A DNA stretch of 64,000 bases from Methylopila turkensis (GCF_027922325.1 NZ_BSFL01000005.1:186001-250000), one strand, 5' to 3'. Positions 1 through 10,744 are shown, counted from the stretch's first letter. The notes: generated from the letters alone by a model not told the origin. Translations and numbers: made by a program.

Positions 1-999
1 CTCTGCTCAGGCATCGCCGCGCCCTTCGTCGGCCGCATGATCGACGGCTTCGGCGGGCGGCAGACCATGGTGGCCGGCTCGCTGCTGATGGGAGCGGGTC
101 TCGCCGCGGTCGGGTCGTCGACCGGGCTCGCGACCTACCTGCTCGGCTGGGCGGTGCTTGGATTCGGAATGGGCGCCGGGCTGTACGACGCGGCGTTCTC
201 GACGCTCGGCCGGATCTTCGGGGCGTCGGCGCGGCGCGCCATCACCAACCTCACCCTGTTCGGGGGCTTCGCCAGCACGGTCTGCTGGCCGATGTCGGCG
301 CTCGCGGTCGAGCATGTCGGTTGGCGCGGCGCCTGCTTCATTTACGCCGCCGTCCAGATGCTCGTCATGGCGCCGGCGCTGTTCCTCCTGTTACCGCGCG
401 AGGCGCGAAAAGCCCGGGCCGCACCCGACCGTGCCGGCGCCGGCATGACGACCTCCCGCGAGCGCCGGACCTTCCTGCTGCTGGCCGCGATCCTGATGGC
501 GAACGGCGCGGTCCAGACGACGGTGTCGGTGCACCTGCTGACGATCCTGCAAGCGCAGGGCATGGCGCTCGCGGCGGCGGTCGCGGTCGGCGCGCTGATC
601 GGTCCGTCGCAGGTCGGCGCCCGCGTGGTCGAGATGCTCGTCGGAGACCGTCTCCACCCGACCGCAACCCTTTCATGGGCCGGGGCGCTGGTGGCCGTCG
701 GCGTGGTGCTGCTCGCGCTCGGCGCGGGTCCCGCCGCGGTCGCCGTCGTGCTTTACGCCGCCGGGAACGGCGTGTGGTCGATCGCCCGCGGTACGGTCCC
801 GCTCGCGCTGTTCGGCGCCGAGCGTTACGCGGTCGTCATGGGGCGGCTGGCTGCGCCAAACCTGGTCGTGCAAGCGGCCGCGCCGTTCGCGGCAGGGTTT
901 GTGATCTCAGCCGCCGGGACTGACGCGACGCTCGGCGTGTTGGCCGTGCTCGCTGTCGCCAACCTGACCGCGACCGTCGCGCTCGCGCGCAGCCGCTGA
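1..999 (+). CDS. MFS transporter, 5'-truncated by the window edge
   Basis: The reading frame is open from base 1, so the true start lies outside the window; the first internal ATG is at 37. What remains is about 332 residues of alternating hydrophobic helices and short loops. It includes the Gly-rich loop FGMGAGLYDAAFSTLGRIFG near the fifth helix and a central basic loop (about residues 130-150), which fits the second half of a 12-helix major facilitator. The substrate cannot be read from the sequence. Nothing ties it to the defence genes that follow, and the 213 bases after its stop hold no gene that I can see. It may mark the left edge of the accessory region. Confidence 0.8.
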   Translation, partial: LCSGIAAPFVGRMIDGFGGRQTMVAGSLLMGAGLAAVGSSTGLATYLLGWAVLGFGMGAGLYDAAFSTLGRIFGASARRAITNLTLFGGFASTVCWPMSALAVEHVGWRGACFIYAAVQMLVMAPALFLLLPREARKARAAPDRAGAGMTTSRERRTFLLLAAILMANGAVQTTVSVHLLTILQAQGMALAAAVAVGALIGPSQVGARVVEMLVGDRLHPTATLSWAGALVAVGVVLLALGAGPAAVAVVLYAAGNGVWSIARGTVPLALFGAERYAVVMGRLAAPNLVVQAAAPFAAGFVISAAGTDATLGVLAVLAVANLTATVALARSR

Positions 1000-1212
1000 C
1001 GAGACGCGCGATTAGCAGAAGCTGGCTCGTTGCCCGGAAGCGGACCTTCGCGGCGCTACCGCCTCAAAACCGGAACCGGCCCGTAGGCGGGTGCTCGGTC
1101 AACATGATGTTTATTGGAGATTGCAATAACGACTCGCCCGAAAGACCGCGCCTGTTGTCTCCTACCGGCCTTCCGTTGGATGCGGAAAAGAGAACAGGGC
1201 TAGTGGGGAAAC

Positions 1213-2937
1213 ATGACACTCGTCAGGGTTATCGAGATTGAAAATTTTCGGAGCATCAAATTTCTGCGGTGGCAGCCCTTCGCGGGCATCAACTGCTTGG
1301 TCGGCCCCGGCGACAGCGGTAAATCCACGGTTCTTGATGCGCTGGACTTCTGTATAGGCGCGCGGCGAACCCTGCCGATGACGGACGCCGAGTTCTGCGG
1401 GCTGGATGTCGAGAAGCCGGTGCGGATCAGCGTCACGCTGGGCAACCTTCCCGACGAGCTGAAAAATATCGACAGCTATGGGCTTTACCTACGCGGCTTC
1501 AACGCTGCGGACGGGACGATCGCGGACGAGCCGGAAGCAGGCCTTGAGACCGCTCTTACCGTCCAGCTGCTTGTGGAGAGCGATCTTGAGCCGCAGTGGA
1601 CGTTGGTCTCGGCACGGGCGGCGGCGCAAGGGCAGTCCCGGTCCTTGAACTGGGCCGACCGGGTGAAGATCGCGCCGACGCGTCTTGGTGCCGTCAACGA
1701 CTACAATCTCACATGGCGGCGCGGCTCAATTCTGAATCGCCTCTCCGACGAAAGGGCCGACGCCTCCAAGGAGCTGGCGAAGGCTGGGAGGGATGTCCGA
1801 CTCGCATTCGGAGCGCAGGGCAGCGAGCAACTCGCCAAGGCGCTTGCTGCAGTCACTGACACCGCAAAAAAGCTGGGCATTCCCATTGGGGCCGAAGCGA
1901 AGGCGCTGCTCGATGCCTCATCCGTCTCTTTTTCAGGCGGCACGATTTCCTTGCATGATGAAACAGGCGTGCCGTTGCGCGGGCTGGGATTGGGATCAAC
2001 CCGGCTCCTGATCGCAGGCTTGCAGCGGCAGGCATCGGCGCAGGCTTCGATCATCCTGATCGATGAACTGGAGCACGGACTGGAGCCGCATCGCATCATT
2101 ATGCTGCTGCAGGCGCTCGGCGCGAAGGACAACCCAGCGCCTCTGCAGGTTTTCATGACAACCCATTCGCCGGTCGCGGTGCGTGAGCTGGCCGCGACCC
2201 AACTGCATGTCCTGCGAAGACGCGGCGACCAGCACTGCGCGCTGGCCGTTGGCGGCGCGGGCGACGTGCAGGGCACCATCCGGCGCTTCCCCGAGGCGCT
2301 TCTCGCCAGTGCGGTCTTTGTCTGCGAGGGAGCAAGCGAAGTCGGGCTGATGCGCGGCTTCGATCAGTGGCGCGTCGCCAATGGGCACGTTTCGCTCGCC
2401 GCTCATGGCTGCGCGCTGGTCGACGGAGGCGGCAGCGAGCTGTTCACCCGTGCGCTCGCATTTCAGGCGCTTGGCTACCGTGTTGCGACACTCCGCGACA
2501 GCGACGTGCATCCTACGCCGGAGTTCGAAGCGCAGTTCGCCGCAGCAGGCGGCCAGACTTTCCGGTGGCGCAACGGCCGCGCACTGGAAGATGAGCTCTT
2601 TGAATCCGTCGGGCCGCACACGGTTTCGAAGCTTGTCGAGTTAGCGGTTGCGGAAAAGGAGGAAACGCTCGTCAACGAGCATATAAAGTCCGCGTCCACC
2701 AACGCGAAGGATCTGGCCGCAATCCGGGCCGAGTATGCTGCCGGCATCACTCCCGCCAGCCGGACGCTCCTGGGCGCGGCATCGCGCTTCAAAGGGCAGA
2801 AGGGCTGGTTCAAGTCCGTGGGCGCCATGGAGCACGCAGCGCGTGAAATCATCGCGCCGGAGCTGCCGCAGGCGATAGACCTCGCTGTCGGCCAGTTCAT
2901 GGAACAGATGTTCACATGGATCGCCAATGGCCGATGA
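1213..2937 (+). CDS. gajA: GajA-like OLD-family ATPase/TOPRIM endonuclease (Gabija)
   Basis: A 574-residue protein with the two-part build of class 2 OLD nucleases. The ABC-type ATPase part has Walker A GPGDSGKST (31-39), Walker B IILIDE (280-285) and the H-loop TTHSP (326-330). A C-terminal TOPRIM part has the acidic motif CEGASE (371-376), VDGGG (403-407) and RDSD (428-431). Class 2 OLD proteins are defined by a neighbouring UvrD-like helicase, present here with an 11-base overlap, so this is the nuclease subunit of a Gabija anti-phage system. In studied Gabija systems GajA nicks DNA and is released from inhibition when nucleotides fall. The ATG at 1213 follows a GGGGA ribosome site. All catalytic motifs look intact. 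Confidence 0.82.
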   Translation: MTLVRVIEIENFRSIKFLRWQPFAGINCLVGPGDSGKSTVLDALDFCIGARRTLPMTDAEFCGLDVEKPVRISVTLGNLPDELKNIDSYGLYLRGFNAADGTIADEPEAGLETALTVQLLVESDLEPQWTLVSARAAAQGQSRSLNWADRVKIAPTRLGAVNDYNLTWRRGSILNRLSDERADASKELAKAGRDVRLAFGAQGSEQLAKALAAVTDTAKKLGIPIGAEAKALLDASSVSFSGGTISLHDETGVPLRGLGLGSTRLLIAGLQRQASAQASIILIDELEHGLEPHRIIMLLQALGAKDNPAPLQVFMTTHSPVAVRELAATQLHVLRRRGDQHCALAVGGAGDVQGTIRRFPEALLASAVFVCEGASEVGLMRGFDQWRVANGHVSLAAHGCALVDGGGSELFTRALAFQALGYRVATLRDSDVHPTPEFEAQFAAAGGQTFRWRNGRALEDELFESVGPHTVSKLVELAVAEKEETLVNEHIKSASTNAKDLAAIRAEYAAGITPASRTLLGAASRFKGQKGWFKSVGAMEHAAREIIAPELPQAIDLAVGQFMEQMFTWIANGR

Positions 2938-4351
2938 TATCGACCTGCTAAACATAGCGCGGGGCCTGATTGTTGCGCCGGCGGGCTGCGGCAAGACGCA
3001 GCTGATCGCTGATGCCCTAAAGAGGCACCAAGGCCCGAAGCCCGTGCTGATCCTGACCCATACCAATGCTGGTGTCGTCGCGCTGCGGGCGCGGCTCGAC
3101 AAGGCAGGCGTCAAACCGTCTGCCTACCGGCTGTCTACGATCGACGGCTGGGCGATACGCCTAATCGCCACATTTCCGGGGCGCGCAGCGTATAACCCGA
3201 CCATCGTCACGGGCGCTCGCCCGAACTATCCGGCGATCCGCGCAGCGGCTGCAAGTCTACTGAAGAATGGTCACGTGAACGACGTCATCGCTGCGAGTTA
3301 CGCGCGGCTGCTGGTAGATGAGTATCAGGACTGTTCGATCCGCCAGCACGCGATAGTCTACTACGCTTCAGCTATCCTGCCGGCATGCGTCATGGGCGAC
3401 GACATGCAGGCGATTTTCGATTTCAGCGCTGACGACCCGCTCGCAAAATGGGGCGAACACGTTTGCGGGCATTTCCCCGCGGCGGGAACGCTTGAGACGC
3501 CGTGGCGGTGGATCAATGCGGAGTCGCAGGCCTTGGGGGCGTGGCTTCTCGATGCCCGCGCGCGAATGATCGCGCGGACCCCGGTCGACCTGCGCACCTT
3601 GCCGGCTCATGTCACGTGGATACAACTCGACGGGACGGCCGCGGACCATCCAACGCGCCTTGAGGCGTGCAAGACGCGCGCTTTGTCCGCTGCGGGTTCA
3701 GTCCTCATTATCGGCGAAGGCTCGAAACCCGACAGCCAGCGTCGTTTCGCCAGTCAGACGCCCGGTGCCGTCACAGTGGAGGCGGTCGACTTACGTGACC
3801 TCGTTACATTTGCAGAGGGACTGGATCTGAACGCCGGGGACGCGCTTCAGAAGATCGCGCTGTTCGCCGAGCAGCTGATGACGAACGTGGGCGCGAACGA
3901 CCTTCTTCGCCGCACGGACACAATCCTGCGCGGCGCTGAACGCCGCGCGGCCTCTGCGGCGGAGACCGCGGCTATCGCGTTTTTGAACGAGCGCACTTAT
4001 GGACGCGTCTCCGCTCTACTTGCGGAGATAGGCCAGGAGCCGGGTGTGCGCGCGTACCGTCCGGCCGTCCTTCACGCCTGCATAAGGGCACTCAACATGT
4101 GCAATTCTCAGGAGGGCCGGTCATTCCGGGAAACGGCCGTCATGATGCGCGAACAGAACAGGCTGCTTGGCCGTCCGCTGCCGCGGCGTGCAGTGGGAAG
4201 TACGCTGCTCCTGAAAGGGCTTGAAGCAGAAGTCGCCGTAATCCTGAATGCCGACGATCTCAATGCCCGCAATCTGTACGTCGCCATGACGCGGGGCTCC
4301 AAAAAGATTGTCGTATGTTCACGTTCGCCGCTGCTGACTCCGGCAATCTGA
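2927..4351 (+). CDS. gajB: GajB-like UvrD-family helicase/ATPase (Gabija)
   Basis: A 474-residue superfamily 1 helicase-like protein. It shows Walker A APAGCGKT (17-24), the motif Ia region THTNAGVVALRARL, motif II LLVDEYQD, motif III GDDMQAIFDF and a C-terminal motif VI-like segment YVAMTRGSKK. It is shorter than full UvrD/PcrA proteins, as GajB proteins usually are. Its ATG lies inside the end of gajA in another frame, which suggests translational coupling and matched amounts of the two subunits. In known Gabija systems GajB associates with the GajA tetramer and contributes nucleotide hydrolysis. It could alternatively be a generic UvrD helicase, but the pairing with a TOPRIM-OLD protein argues strongly for Gabija. 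It converges on the phosphoesterase gene. Confidence 0.82.
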   Translation: MADDIDLLNIARGLIVAPAGCGKTQLIADALKRHQGPKPVLILTHTNAGVVALRARLDKAGVKPSAYRLSTIDGWAIRLIATFPGRAAYNPTIVTGARPNYPAIRAAAASLLKNGHVNDVIAASYARLLVDEYQDCSIRQHAIVYYASAILPACVMGDDMQAIFDFSADDPLAKWGEHVCGHFPAAGTLETPWRWINAESQALGAWLLDARARMIARTPVDLRTLPAHVTWIQLDGTAADHPTRLEACKTRALSAAGSVLIIGEGSKPDSQRRFASQTPGAVTVEAVDLRDLVTFAEGLDLNAGDALQKIALFAEQLMTNVGANDLLRRTDTILRGAERRAASAAETAAIAFLNERTYGRVSALLAEIGQEPGVRAYRPAVLHACIRALNMCNSQEGRSFRETAVMMREQNRLLGRPLPRRAVGSTLLLKGLEAEVAVILNADDLNARNLYVAMTRGSKKIVVCSRSPLLTPAI

Positions 4352-4428
4352 CGCCAGGCATCTTCAGACAGGGATAAATCCGACGCGGTCATCCGGACCC
4401 GCCTCTTGCCCCGCGACCCGAGGGTGAG

Positions 4429-5256
4429 CTAACGCGATCCGATCTCGACTACCCGTCGCCAGTCGAAGTTCATATTTTCGGTTTCCGAGTAACCCCGGGG
4501 ATTGCAGATCACGCGCGTTGGTGCGCCGTCCAGCGGTTCCACGACGTAATCGAACGACGCGTGCGTGTGCCCATGGATCCAGAGGTCCGGCTGTCTTCTG
4601 TCGATGAGGGAAGACAGGTCGGAAACAAACGCCGGCGTCAGCGCGTCGTCGGCCCAACGCTTCGCAATTGATCGAGGGTGCGGGGCGTGGTGCGTGACCA
4701 CGACCGTCCGACCCGGGTGAGGTTCGGCAAGCTTGCTGTCGAGCCAGGCGAGGCTCAACTCATGCAGCGCCAGAGCGTCCCGTGGCTCGAAGTTGCGCGC
4801 GACGAAGCCCAGATGAGCGGGGTCCATCCAGATCTGGACGTGATCGCTAAGGCGCACCTTGATCGTCCGCATGGCTTGCCGTCGATTAGCCTGGTCTCCG
4901 TGAGCGAACAACAGGTAGTCGGTCCAAAGCGTGGCGCCGGCAAACCGGACGCCATCAATGACGACGTCGGCGTCATCGAGAAGGTAAAGGTTCGGGACAA
5001 GCGCGGCCTGAGCGCGCGCGACCCGACGGGCCTGCCCGATATACTCGCCATAGAACTCGTGGTTTCCGACGACGTAAACGACCGGCATCCGGCGGGCGAT
5101 CGTGGCGGCGAGCCACGCGATCGCATCCTCGACGCCTTCGCAGACGTCGCCGGCGATGATCGCCACGTCTGCGTCAGGAATAGCGTCAGGAGTGATCACA
5201 CCGGCGCTGGCGGCTTTCCTCGAAAGGTGCAGATCGCTCAATATCCAGAGCTTCAT
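4429..5256 (-). CDS. calcineurin-like metallophosphoesterase, last gene of the imu operon
   Basis: A 275-residue protein with the full metallophosphoesterase signature: DLH (residues 8-10), GDV (36-38), GNHE (64-67), THHAPH and GHTH near the end. These residues normally bind a two-metal centre that cleaves phosphomono- or diesters. There is no signal peptide, so it should be cytoplasmic. Its ATG overlaps the dnaE2 stop codon as ATGA, which makes it the fourth translationally coupled member of the SOS mutagenesis operon. The substrate is unknown; nucleic acid ends, nucleotides or cyclic nucleotides are all possible. A metallophosphoesterase is not part of the standard imuA-imuB-dnaE2 cassette, so a role in DNA damage tolerance is inference from linkage only. 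Confidence 0.85.
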   Translation of the reverse strand: MKLWILSDLHLSRKAASAGVITPDAIPDADVAIIAGDVCEGVEDAIAWLAATIARRMPVVYVVGNHEFYGEYIGQARRVARAQAALVPNLYLLDDADVVIDGVRFAGATLWTDYLLFAHGDQANRRQAMRTIKVRLSDHVQIWMDPAHLGFVARNFEPRDALALHELSLAWLDSKLAEPHPGRTVVVTHHAPHPRSIAKRWADDALTPAFVSDLSSLIDRRQPDLWIHGHTHASFDYVVEPLDGAPTRVICNPRGYSETENMNFDWRRVVEIGSR

Positions 5257-8200
5257 CTAAAATCCCGCGTCTTCACCTTGATCGTATCGATGTGAAGGTC
5301 GCGAATGTAGATGTCGCGCGGTCTGAGCCCTTTAGATCGCGGTCCACGCGGATCCGGCGTTGAGCCGTGATAGACTTCGTCTCCACGACCGTGCGGTACG
5401 GGGAACTCGCCTTCGCGTTCGCCGACGCTCGCGAGCTCGGCTGACAGGTTCGTCAACCTCTGGGCGACCAAGTGGACGACCTCGCCCTCGCGCTGCACGC
5501 GGCCGTAGACCGCGATCATGCCGGCGCTCAGTATCGTGCGGCGGTTCTTCTCGAACACGCTCGGCCAGACCACGAGGTTCGCCACCCCGCTCTCATCCTC
5601 GAGCGTGATGAACATGACGCCCTTGGCGCTGCCGGGACGCTGCCGGACCAGCACCACGCCGGCGATCTCGAGCCAGCGCCGGTCGCGCGCCTCCATCGCC
5701 TCCAGGCAGGTCACCATTCGGCGCTGCTTTAGGTCCTGGCGAAGGAACGCCACGGGATGGGCCCGCAGCGACAGGCTGACGTGGCGGTAGTCCTCGACGA
5801 CCTCCCCGCCGGCCGTCATCGGGCGGAGCGCGACGGCAGGCTCGTCGACCTCACGGATCACCTCGAGCTCGTGGGCGGACGCCGCTGCGAAGAGCGGAAG
5901 CGGCTCGTCGCGCAGGCCCCGGATCGCCCAGAGCGCCTCTCGCCGCGCAAGGCCGAACGCCGGCCGGAACCCGTCGGCTTCGGCGACCTGGGTCAACGCC
6001 ACCACGGGCACGCCGGCGCGACGCCACAGATCGTCCATCGACACGAACGGCCTGTCGCCGCGCGCTGCGACGATTGTGGCCGCATGAGCGTTCGACAGCC
6101 CCTTGGTCATCCGCAGGCCGAGTCGGACAGCGAAGCGGGTCTCGTCACCGGTCGGCTCAAGCGTGCAGTCCCATCGGGAAGCGTTGGCGCAGACGGGGCG
6201 GATCTCGACGCCGTGGTCCCGAGCGTCGCGGACGATCTGGGCCGGCGCATAGAAGCCCATCGGCTGGCTATTCAGGAGCGCGGCGCAGAACACGTCCGGG
6301 TGCCAGCACTTCAGCCAGGCCGAGGCATAGGCGATCAGCGCGAAGGACGCGGCGTGGCTCTCCGGGAAGCCGTATGAGCCGAACCCCTCGAGCTGCTTGA
6401 AGGTGCGTTCGGCGAACTCGGCCTCGTAGCCGTTCGCCACCATGCCGGCGACGAGCTTCTCCTTGAACTTCGAGACGCCGCCCGTGAACTTGAAGGTAGC
6501 CATGCTCTTGCGCAGCATGTCGGCTTCGCCCGGAGTGAAGCCCGCACACTCGATCGCGACCCGCATCGCCTGCTCCTGGAAGAGCGGGACGCCGAGCGTC
6601 TTGCCCAGAACTTTCTCAAGCTCGGGCTTGGGGAAGTGGACCGGCTCGAGCCCTTCGCGCCTCCGGAGATACGGGTGGACCATGTCGCCCTGGATCGGCC
6701 CGGGGCGAACAATCGCGACTTGGACCACGAGGTCATAGTAGGTGCGCGGTTTTAGCCGCGGCAGCATCGACATCTGCGCGCGGCTTTCGATTTGGAAGGT
6801 GCCGAGCGTGTCGGCCTTGCGGATCATCGCGTAGGTGCGCGGATCCTCGGCCGGGATGGTCGCGAGGTCGTAGGTCGCGCCCTTGTGTTCGGCGAGGAGA
6901 TCGAGCCCCTTCTTCATGCAGGTCAGCATGCCGAGCGCGAGCACGTCGACCTTCATGAACTTCAGAGCGTCGATGTCGTCCTTGTCCCATTCGATGACCT
7001 GGCGATCGACCATCGCGGCAGGCTCGATCGGCACGAGGTCATCGAGGCGGTCATGGGTCAGAACGAAGCCGCCCGGATGCTGGCTCAGATGCCGCGGCGC
7101 GCCCATGAGCTGCCGGGCGAGATCGAGCGTCAGCCGCAGCCGGCGGTCGGAGAGGTTGAGGTTCAGCTCCTCGACATGGCGCTGCTCGACGCCCTGTTCA
7201 GACCAGGACCAGAGCTGGCCCGACAGCGTGCCGATCAGGTCCTCGGGCAGGCCGAGCGCCCTGCCGACGTCGCGGAGCGCGCCCTTCGCGCGATAGCGGA
7301 TGACCGTCGAGCACAGCGCCGCGTGGTCGCGGCCGTAGGTCTCAAACACCCACTGCATGACGATCTCGCGCCGCTCATGCTCGAAGTCGACGTCAATGTC
7401 CGGCGGCTCCCGGCGCTCCTCCGAGACGAAGCGCTCGAAGAGGAGATCGTTGCGACCCGGATCGATCGATGTGATCCCGAGCACGAAGCAGACAGCCGAG
7501 TTCGCCGCCGATCCGCGGCCCTGGCAGAGAATGTCCCTTGACCGGGCGAAGCGGACGATCGAATTCACGGTCAGGAAGTAAGGCGCGTAGCTCAGCTTCT
7601 CGATCAGCGTCAGCTCGTGGGTAAGCGCCGCGCGCACGCTGTCCGGCAGACCTTCCGGATAGCGCTCTGCGGCGCCCTCCCAGGTGAGCTTCGCCAAGGT
7701 CTCCTGTGGGGTCAGCGTCGGGTCGTCGCGTTCCTCCGGGTATTGGTAGGCGAGCTCGTCCAGGCTGAAGCGGCAGCGGTCGACGATCTGCAGCGTTCGG
7801 GCGAGCGCTTCCGGATAGCGGCTGAACAGCCGGTGCATCTCTTCCGGCGGTTTCACGTAGCGGTCGGCGTGGCGCTCGCGCCGCTCACCCAGTGCGTCGA
7901 TCGTGACGGTGTGCCGGATGCAGGTGACGACGTCCTGCAGCATGCGGCGCGAGGGCTCGTGGAACAGGACGTCGTTGGTGACGACGGTCGCGACACGCAT
8001 TTGGGTCGCGAGGTTCGACAACTCGTGCAGCCGAAGCTGGTCGTTCGGCCGCCGGCGGAGCGTCAGCGCGAGATAGGCGCGATCGCCGAAGGCGTCGCGG
8101 AGCCGGCGAAGGCGAAAGGCGCAGTCCTCGTCCGCGAGGTCTGGAACCAAAATAGCGAGCAGCCCCTCGCCGTACGCCACGAGGTCCTGCCACTCAAGCC

Positions 8201-8522
8201 GGCACTTCGCCTTGCCGCCGCGCTTCTTACCCAACGACAGCAGCCTGCAAAGCCGGGAGTAGGCCGCCCGGTCGGTCGGGTAGACCAGCGCCGACATGCC
8301 GTCTGCGAGATCGAGTCGGCAGCCGACTACAAGCCGCACGCCCGTTACCTTGGCGGCCTCATGGGCGCGGACGATCCCGGCGAGCGAGTTTCGGTCGACG
8401 ACCGCGAGCGCTTCGATCCCACAGACCGCGGCCTGCGAGAACAGCTCCTCGCAGGACGACGCCCCACGCAGGAACGAGAAGTGCGAGGTGACCTGGAGTT
8501 CGGCGTAGCGCGGGCCGCTCAT
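5253..8522 (-). CDS. dnaE2: error-prone DNA polymerase III alpha subunit DnaE2 (ImuC)
   Basis: A C-family polymerase of 1089 residues. It starts with a PHP domain ([17 protein letters not shown] from residue 7) and carries the palm motifs GRGSAANS (335-342) and [13 protein letters not shown] (373-385), whose aspartates D375 and D377 bind the catalytic metals. An OB-fold and C-terminal region follow. An in-frame start further upstream exists, but the ATG at 8522 overlaps the imuB stop as ATGA and gives the usual family N-terminus and length (about 1080), so it is preferred. DnaE2 performs damage-induced translesion synthesis with ImuA and ImuB and is a main source of SOS mutagenesis in alphaproteobacteria. 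It is coupled to the downstream phosphoesterase. Confidence 0.93.
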   Translation of the reverse strand: MSGPRYAELQVTSHFSFLRGASSCEELFSQAAVCGIEALAVVDRNSLAGIVRAHEAAKVTGVRLVVGCRLDLADGMSALVYPTDRAAYSRLCRLLSLGKKRGGKAKCRLEWQDLVAYGEGLLAILVPDLADEDCAFRLRRLRDAFGDRAYLALTLRRRPNDQLRLHELSNLATQMRVATVVTNDVLFHEPSRRMLQDVVTCIRHTVTIDALGERRERHADRYVKPPEEMHRLFSRYPEALARTLQIVDRCRFSLDELAYQYPEERDDPTLTPQETLAKLTWEGAAERYPEGLPDSVRAALTHELTLIEKLSYAPYFLTVNSIVRFARSRDILCQGRGSAANSAVCFVLGITSIDPGRNDLLFERFVSEERREPPDIDVDFEHERREIVMQWVFETYGRDHAALCSTVIRYRAKGALRDVGRALGLPEDLIGTLSGQLWSWSEQGVEQRHVEELNLNLSDRRLRLTLDLARQLMGAPRHLSQHPGGFVLTHDRLDDLVPIEPAAMVDRQVIEWDKDDIDALKFMKVDVLALGMLTCMKKGLDLLAEHKGATYDLATIPAEDPRTYAMIRKADTLGTFQIESRAQMSMLPRLKPRTYYDLVVQVAIVRPGPIQGDMVHPYLRRREGLEPVHFPKPELEKVLGKTLGVPLFQEQAMRVAIECAGFTPGEADMLRKSMATFKFTGGVSKFKEKLVAGMVANGYEAEFAERTFKQLEGFGSYGFPESHAASFALIAYASAWLKCWHPDVFCAALLNSQPMGFYAPAQIVRDARDHGVEIRPVCANASRWDCTLEPTGDETRFAVRLGLRMTKGLSNAHAATIVAARGDRPFVSMDDLWRRAGVPVVALTQVAEADGFRPAFGLARREALWAIRGLRDEPLPLFAAASAHELEVIREVDEPAVALRPMTAGGEVVEDYRHVSLSLRAHPVAFLRQDLKQRRMVTCLEAMEARDRRWLEIAGVVLVRQRPGSAKGVMFITLEDESGVANLVVWPSVFEKNRRTILSAGMIAVYGRVQREGEVVHLVAQRLTNLSAELASVGEREGEFPVPHGRGDEVYHGSTPDPRGPRSKGLRPRDIYIRDLHIDTIKVKTRDFR

Positions 8523-10039
8523 CCGAACACGCCATGCACGAACCAGCGGTGCGATCCGGTCGCCGCGTCCTCTCCATCGCCGGCCCGGTAGAGCCAGTAG
8601 CGCTCGCCAGCGTCGTCCTCGACCCGAAAATAGTCGCGGACAGCTACGAGTTCGGCATCGCGCTTCCACCACTCGCCGAACACACGCTCCGGCCCATCGG
8701 CGCGCCGCACGCGCCGGCGGACGCCGCGCCAGGTGAAGCTGACGGGCGGATGATCGGGCAGCAGCGCGACCGTTTCCACGGGCTCAGGATGGGCGAGCAG
8801 CCGGGACGGCCGAGGCCAGTGACCGGGCCAGCCCGCGCCGCTGTCCGCCGCCATGGCTGGCACCCGGCAGACCGACCGCTCGGGAACATCGCTTGCAACA
8901 GGCGCCATCCGGTAGATCGCGCGCTCGCCGACGCGGTTCATTAACGTGTCCACGAGATCAGAGACGTCCGTGGCCGTCTCCTCGATCAGCGAGCTCGCCA
9001 TCTGTTTGCGCCCGAATGGCTCGGCGACAGTGGCGGCCAGCGTCATCAGCTCGATGCCGAAGCCGGGCGCGATCGTCTCGATCTTGTCGCAGAGCAGGCG
9101 CGTCAGCCGCTTCACGTCGCGGACCGGCGTCGCCATGCCGACACGGACCGCTTGTGCGTCGTTGTCGACGCGGCGACAGATGAGGTCGAGCCGACGGGCG
9201 CCGAGGCCACCGTCCTCGAGCCGTTCGCAGAGCTCCACCACCAGCTTGCCGATGTAGCGGGCGATGGTCTCTGCCGCTCCGATAGGCTCAGCGAAGGCGC
9301 GACGGACCTCGATCAGGTCGGCAGGCCGAACCGGCTCGATCAGCTCAGCCGCGTCTCCGAGCGCCTGGTCGATACGACGGCCGAGCTCTGGACCGAAGCG
9401 CAAGGTCAGCGGCGCCCGGGGCTGCGCCAGGAGATCGCCGATGCGATCGAAGCCGAGCGTCCGCAACGCTGCCACGATCTGAGAAGCGATCCGAAGGGCT
9501 TCGAGCGGTAGGTCACGCAGGGCCGCCGCGCCGTGATCCGACGGCGCCACGACTGCTGGTCGCGCGACGTAGCGAGCGAGCGCATGGGCTGCGCCCCAGC
9601 TGTCGGCGACCGCGGCCTGCGCTGCGACCCCCGACATGGCGAGCCGCCCGATGAGGCCTTCGAGCATCGCGGTCTCGCCGCCATGGAGATGATCGGCGCC
9701 GGTCGTATCGATGACGATCCCGTCCGGCGGATCGGCTGTCACAATCGGCGAGAAGCGCAGCGCCCAGACCGCAAGGCGTTCGAGCGCCTCGGCGTCGGCT
9801 CGTGGATCGGCGTCCTGGACGAGCAGGCCTTGGACCAGCACCTGGGCCTTCGTGGCGGGCATGCCGACACGCACGCCCATGCTCTGCGCCATGACGTCAG
9901 CAGCGAGCACGACACGGCGGGAGCCCTGACGGCCAACAAGGACGAGCGGCGTCTCAGCCGGGGGCGCGACGTCGCCGGCCTGCCGCCGATAGCGATCCGT
10001 TGGCCAGGTCGGCAGGAAGAGCGAGACGACCCGTGCCAT
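8519..10039 (-). CDS. imuB: ImuB, inactive Y-family polymerase-like protein
   Basis: A 506-residue protein related to Y-family DNA polymerases. The N-terminus [14 protein letters not shown] lacks the acidic cluster that starts active Y-family enzymes, and the SxDE-type motif is replaced by [15 protein letters not shown], as is typical for ImuB. In characterised systems ImuB is a non-catalytic hub that connects ImuA, DnaE2 and the beta clamp. The ATG at 10039 follows a GGAGG ribosome site (reverse strand) with good spacing. It overlaps the 3' end of imuA by 86 bases and the dnaE2 start by 4 bases, so all three proteins are made from one coupled message. Confidence 0.92.
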   Translation of the reverse strand: MARVVSLFLPTWPTDRYRRQAGDVAPPAETPLVLVGRQGSRRVVLAADVMAQSMGVRVGMPATKAQVLVQGLLVQDADPRADAEALERLAVWALRFSPIVTADPPDGIVIDTTGADHLHGGETAMLEGLIGRLAMSGVAAQAAVADSWGAAHALARYVARPAVVAPSDHGAAALRDLPLEALRIASQIVAALRTLGFDRIGDLLAQPRAPLTLRFGPELGRRIDQALGDAAELIEPVRPADLIEVRRAFAEPIGAAETIARYIGKLVVELCERLEDGGLGARRLDLICRRVDNDAQAVRVGMATPVRDVKRLTRLLCDKIETIAPGFGIELMTLAATVAEPFGRKQMASSLIEETATDVSDLVDTLMNRVGERAIYRMAPVASDVPERSVCRVPAMAADSGAGWPGHWPRPSRLLAHPEPVETVALLPDHPPVSFTWRGVRRRVRRADGPERVFGEWWKRDAELVAVRDYFRVEDDAGERYWLYRAGDGEDAATGSHRWFVHGVFG

Positions 10040-10706
10040 CGCACGCCTCCAGTTCGAAATCAGCGCTTTCGCCCGCCCGGGCCCGGATCAGCTCAACGAG
10101 CCATCGGTGTCGGCCTACGCCAGGGACCGGCAGCGGCGCGGATGGGACGACAGAGACCCGCCACCGGGTGGTCGCCGCGGTCGGTTGCCCGAAGTCCATC
10201 GCTTCTGCCTGTCGTCGCCACCGCCGAAGCGCAATGCCGATCGACCCTGTGCCTTCGGCTGCGAGCTGAAGGCGGCGGGAGGCCGTCATCGCAAGGCGGG
10301 CAAGCTCGCCGATGACGGCGCCGAGCCCGCCATGGCGAAGGCCTTCCTCCATGCAGGCGAGTACGGTCTTGTCGTCGCCGGCCTCGACGTAGATCACCCG
10401 GTCGGCGATGAGCCCCGCCTGTGCGATCGCCGGCGCGAACAGATCGGGTCGCGTAACGCACCAGAGGACCTTGCCCTTGGTGCGGGCGGCGACGCCCGCG
10501 CTGAACAAGGCGGCTGCCGCTCCGTCGATCGCGCCATTCCCCCCGCCCGCGACCTCATGCAACGCGCCGAAGGCAAGCCCGCCTCCAGGAAGGCGCGAAT
10601 CGACGTCGGTGATCCCGAACGGAAGCGTCGAACGCGCGCGCTTCGAACGCCCCTCGATCCTCTCGATTTGGGCGCGCAACGAGTCTATGGCGGGCTCAGG
10701 CCGCAC
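9954..10706 (-). CDS. imuA: ImuA, RecA/SulA-like SOS mutagenesis protein
   Basis: A 250-residue protein of the ImuA family. It shows the N-terminal pattern of a helix followed by LPFGITDVDSRLPGGGL and ALHEVAG, then a RecA-like core without a recognisable Walker A lysine motif. ImuA works with ImuB and DnaE2 in damage-induced mutagenesis and interacts with RecA in studied species. The start is GTG at 10706, preceded by a GGAGGAAGG stretch on the reverse strand. A perfect LexA box lies 38 bases upstream, so it is the first gene of a LexA-controlled operon. The last 86 bases overlap imuB in another frame. Confidence 0.88.
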   Translation of the reverse strand: MRPEPAIDSLRAQIERIEGRSKRARSTLPFGITDVDSRLPGGGLAFGALHEVAGGGNGAIDGAAAALFSAGVAARTKGKVLWCVTRPDLFAPAIAQAGLIADRVIYVEAGDDKTVLACMEEGLRHGGLGAVIGELARLAMTASRRLQLAAEGTGSIGIALRRWRRQAEAMDFGQPTAATTRWRVSVVPSAPLPVPGVGRHRWLVELIRARAGESADFELEACDGTGRLALPADLANGSLSAAGRRRRAPG

Positions 10707-10744
10707 GTGTTTCGCCTTCCTCCATGGACAGCGCGGACGATGTC

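Noticed and set aside
1213..2937. OLD protein as a retron- or PARIS-type effector
   Set aside because: There is no reverse transcriptase and no AriA/AriB-type pair; the coupled UvrD-like helicase points to Gabija instead.
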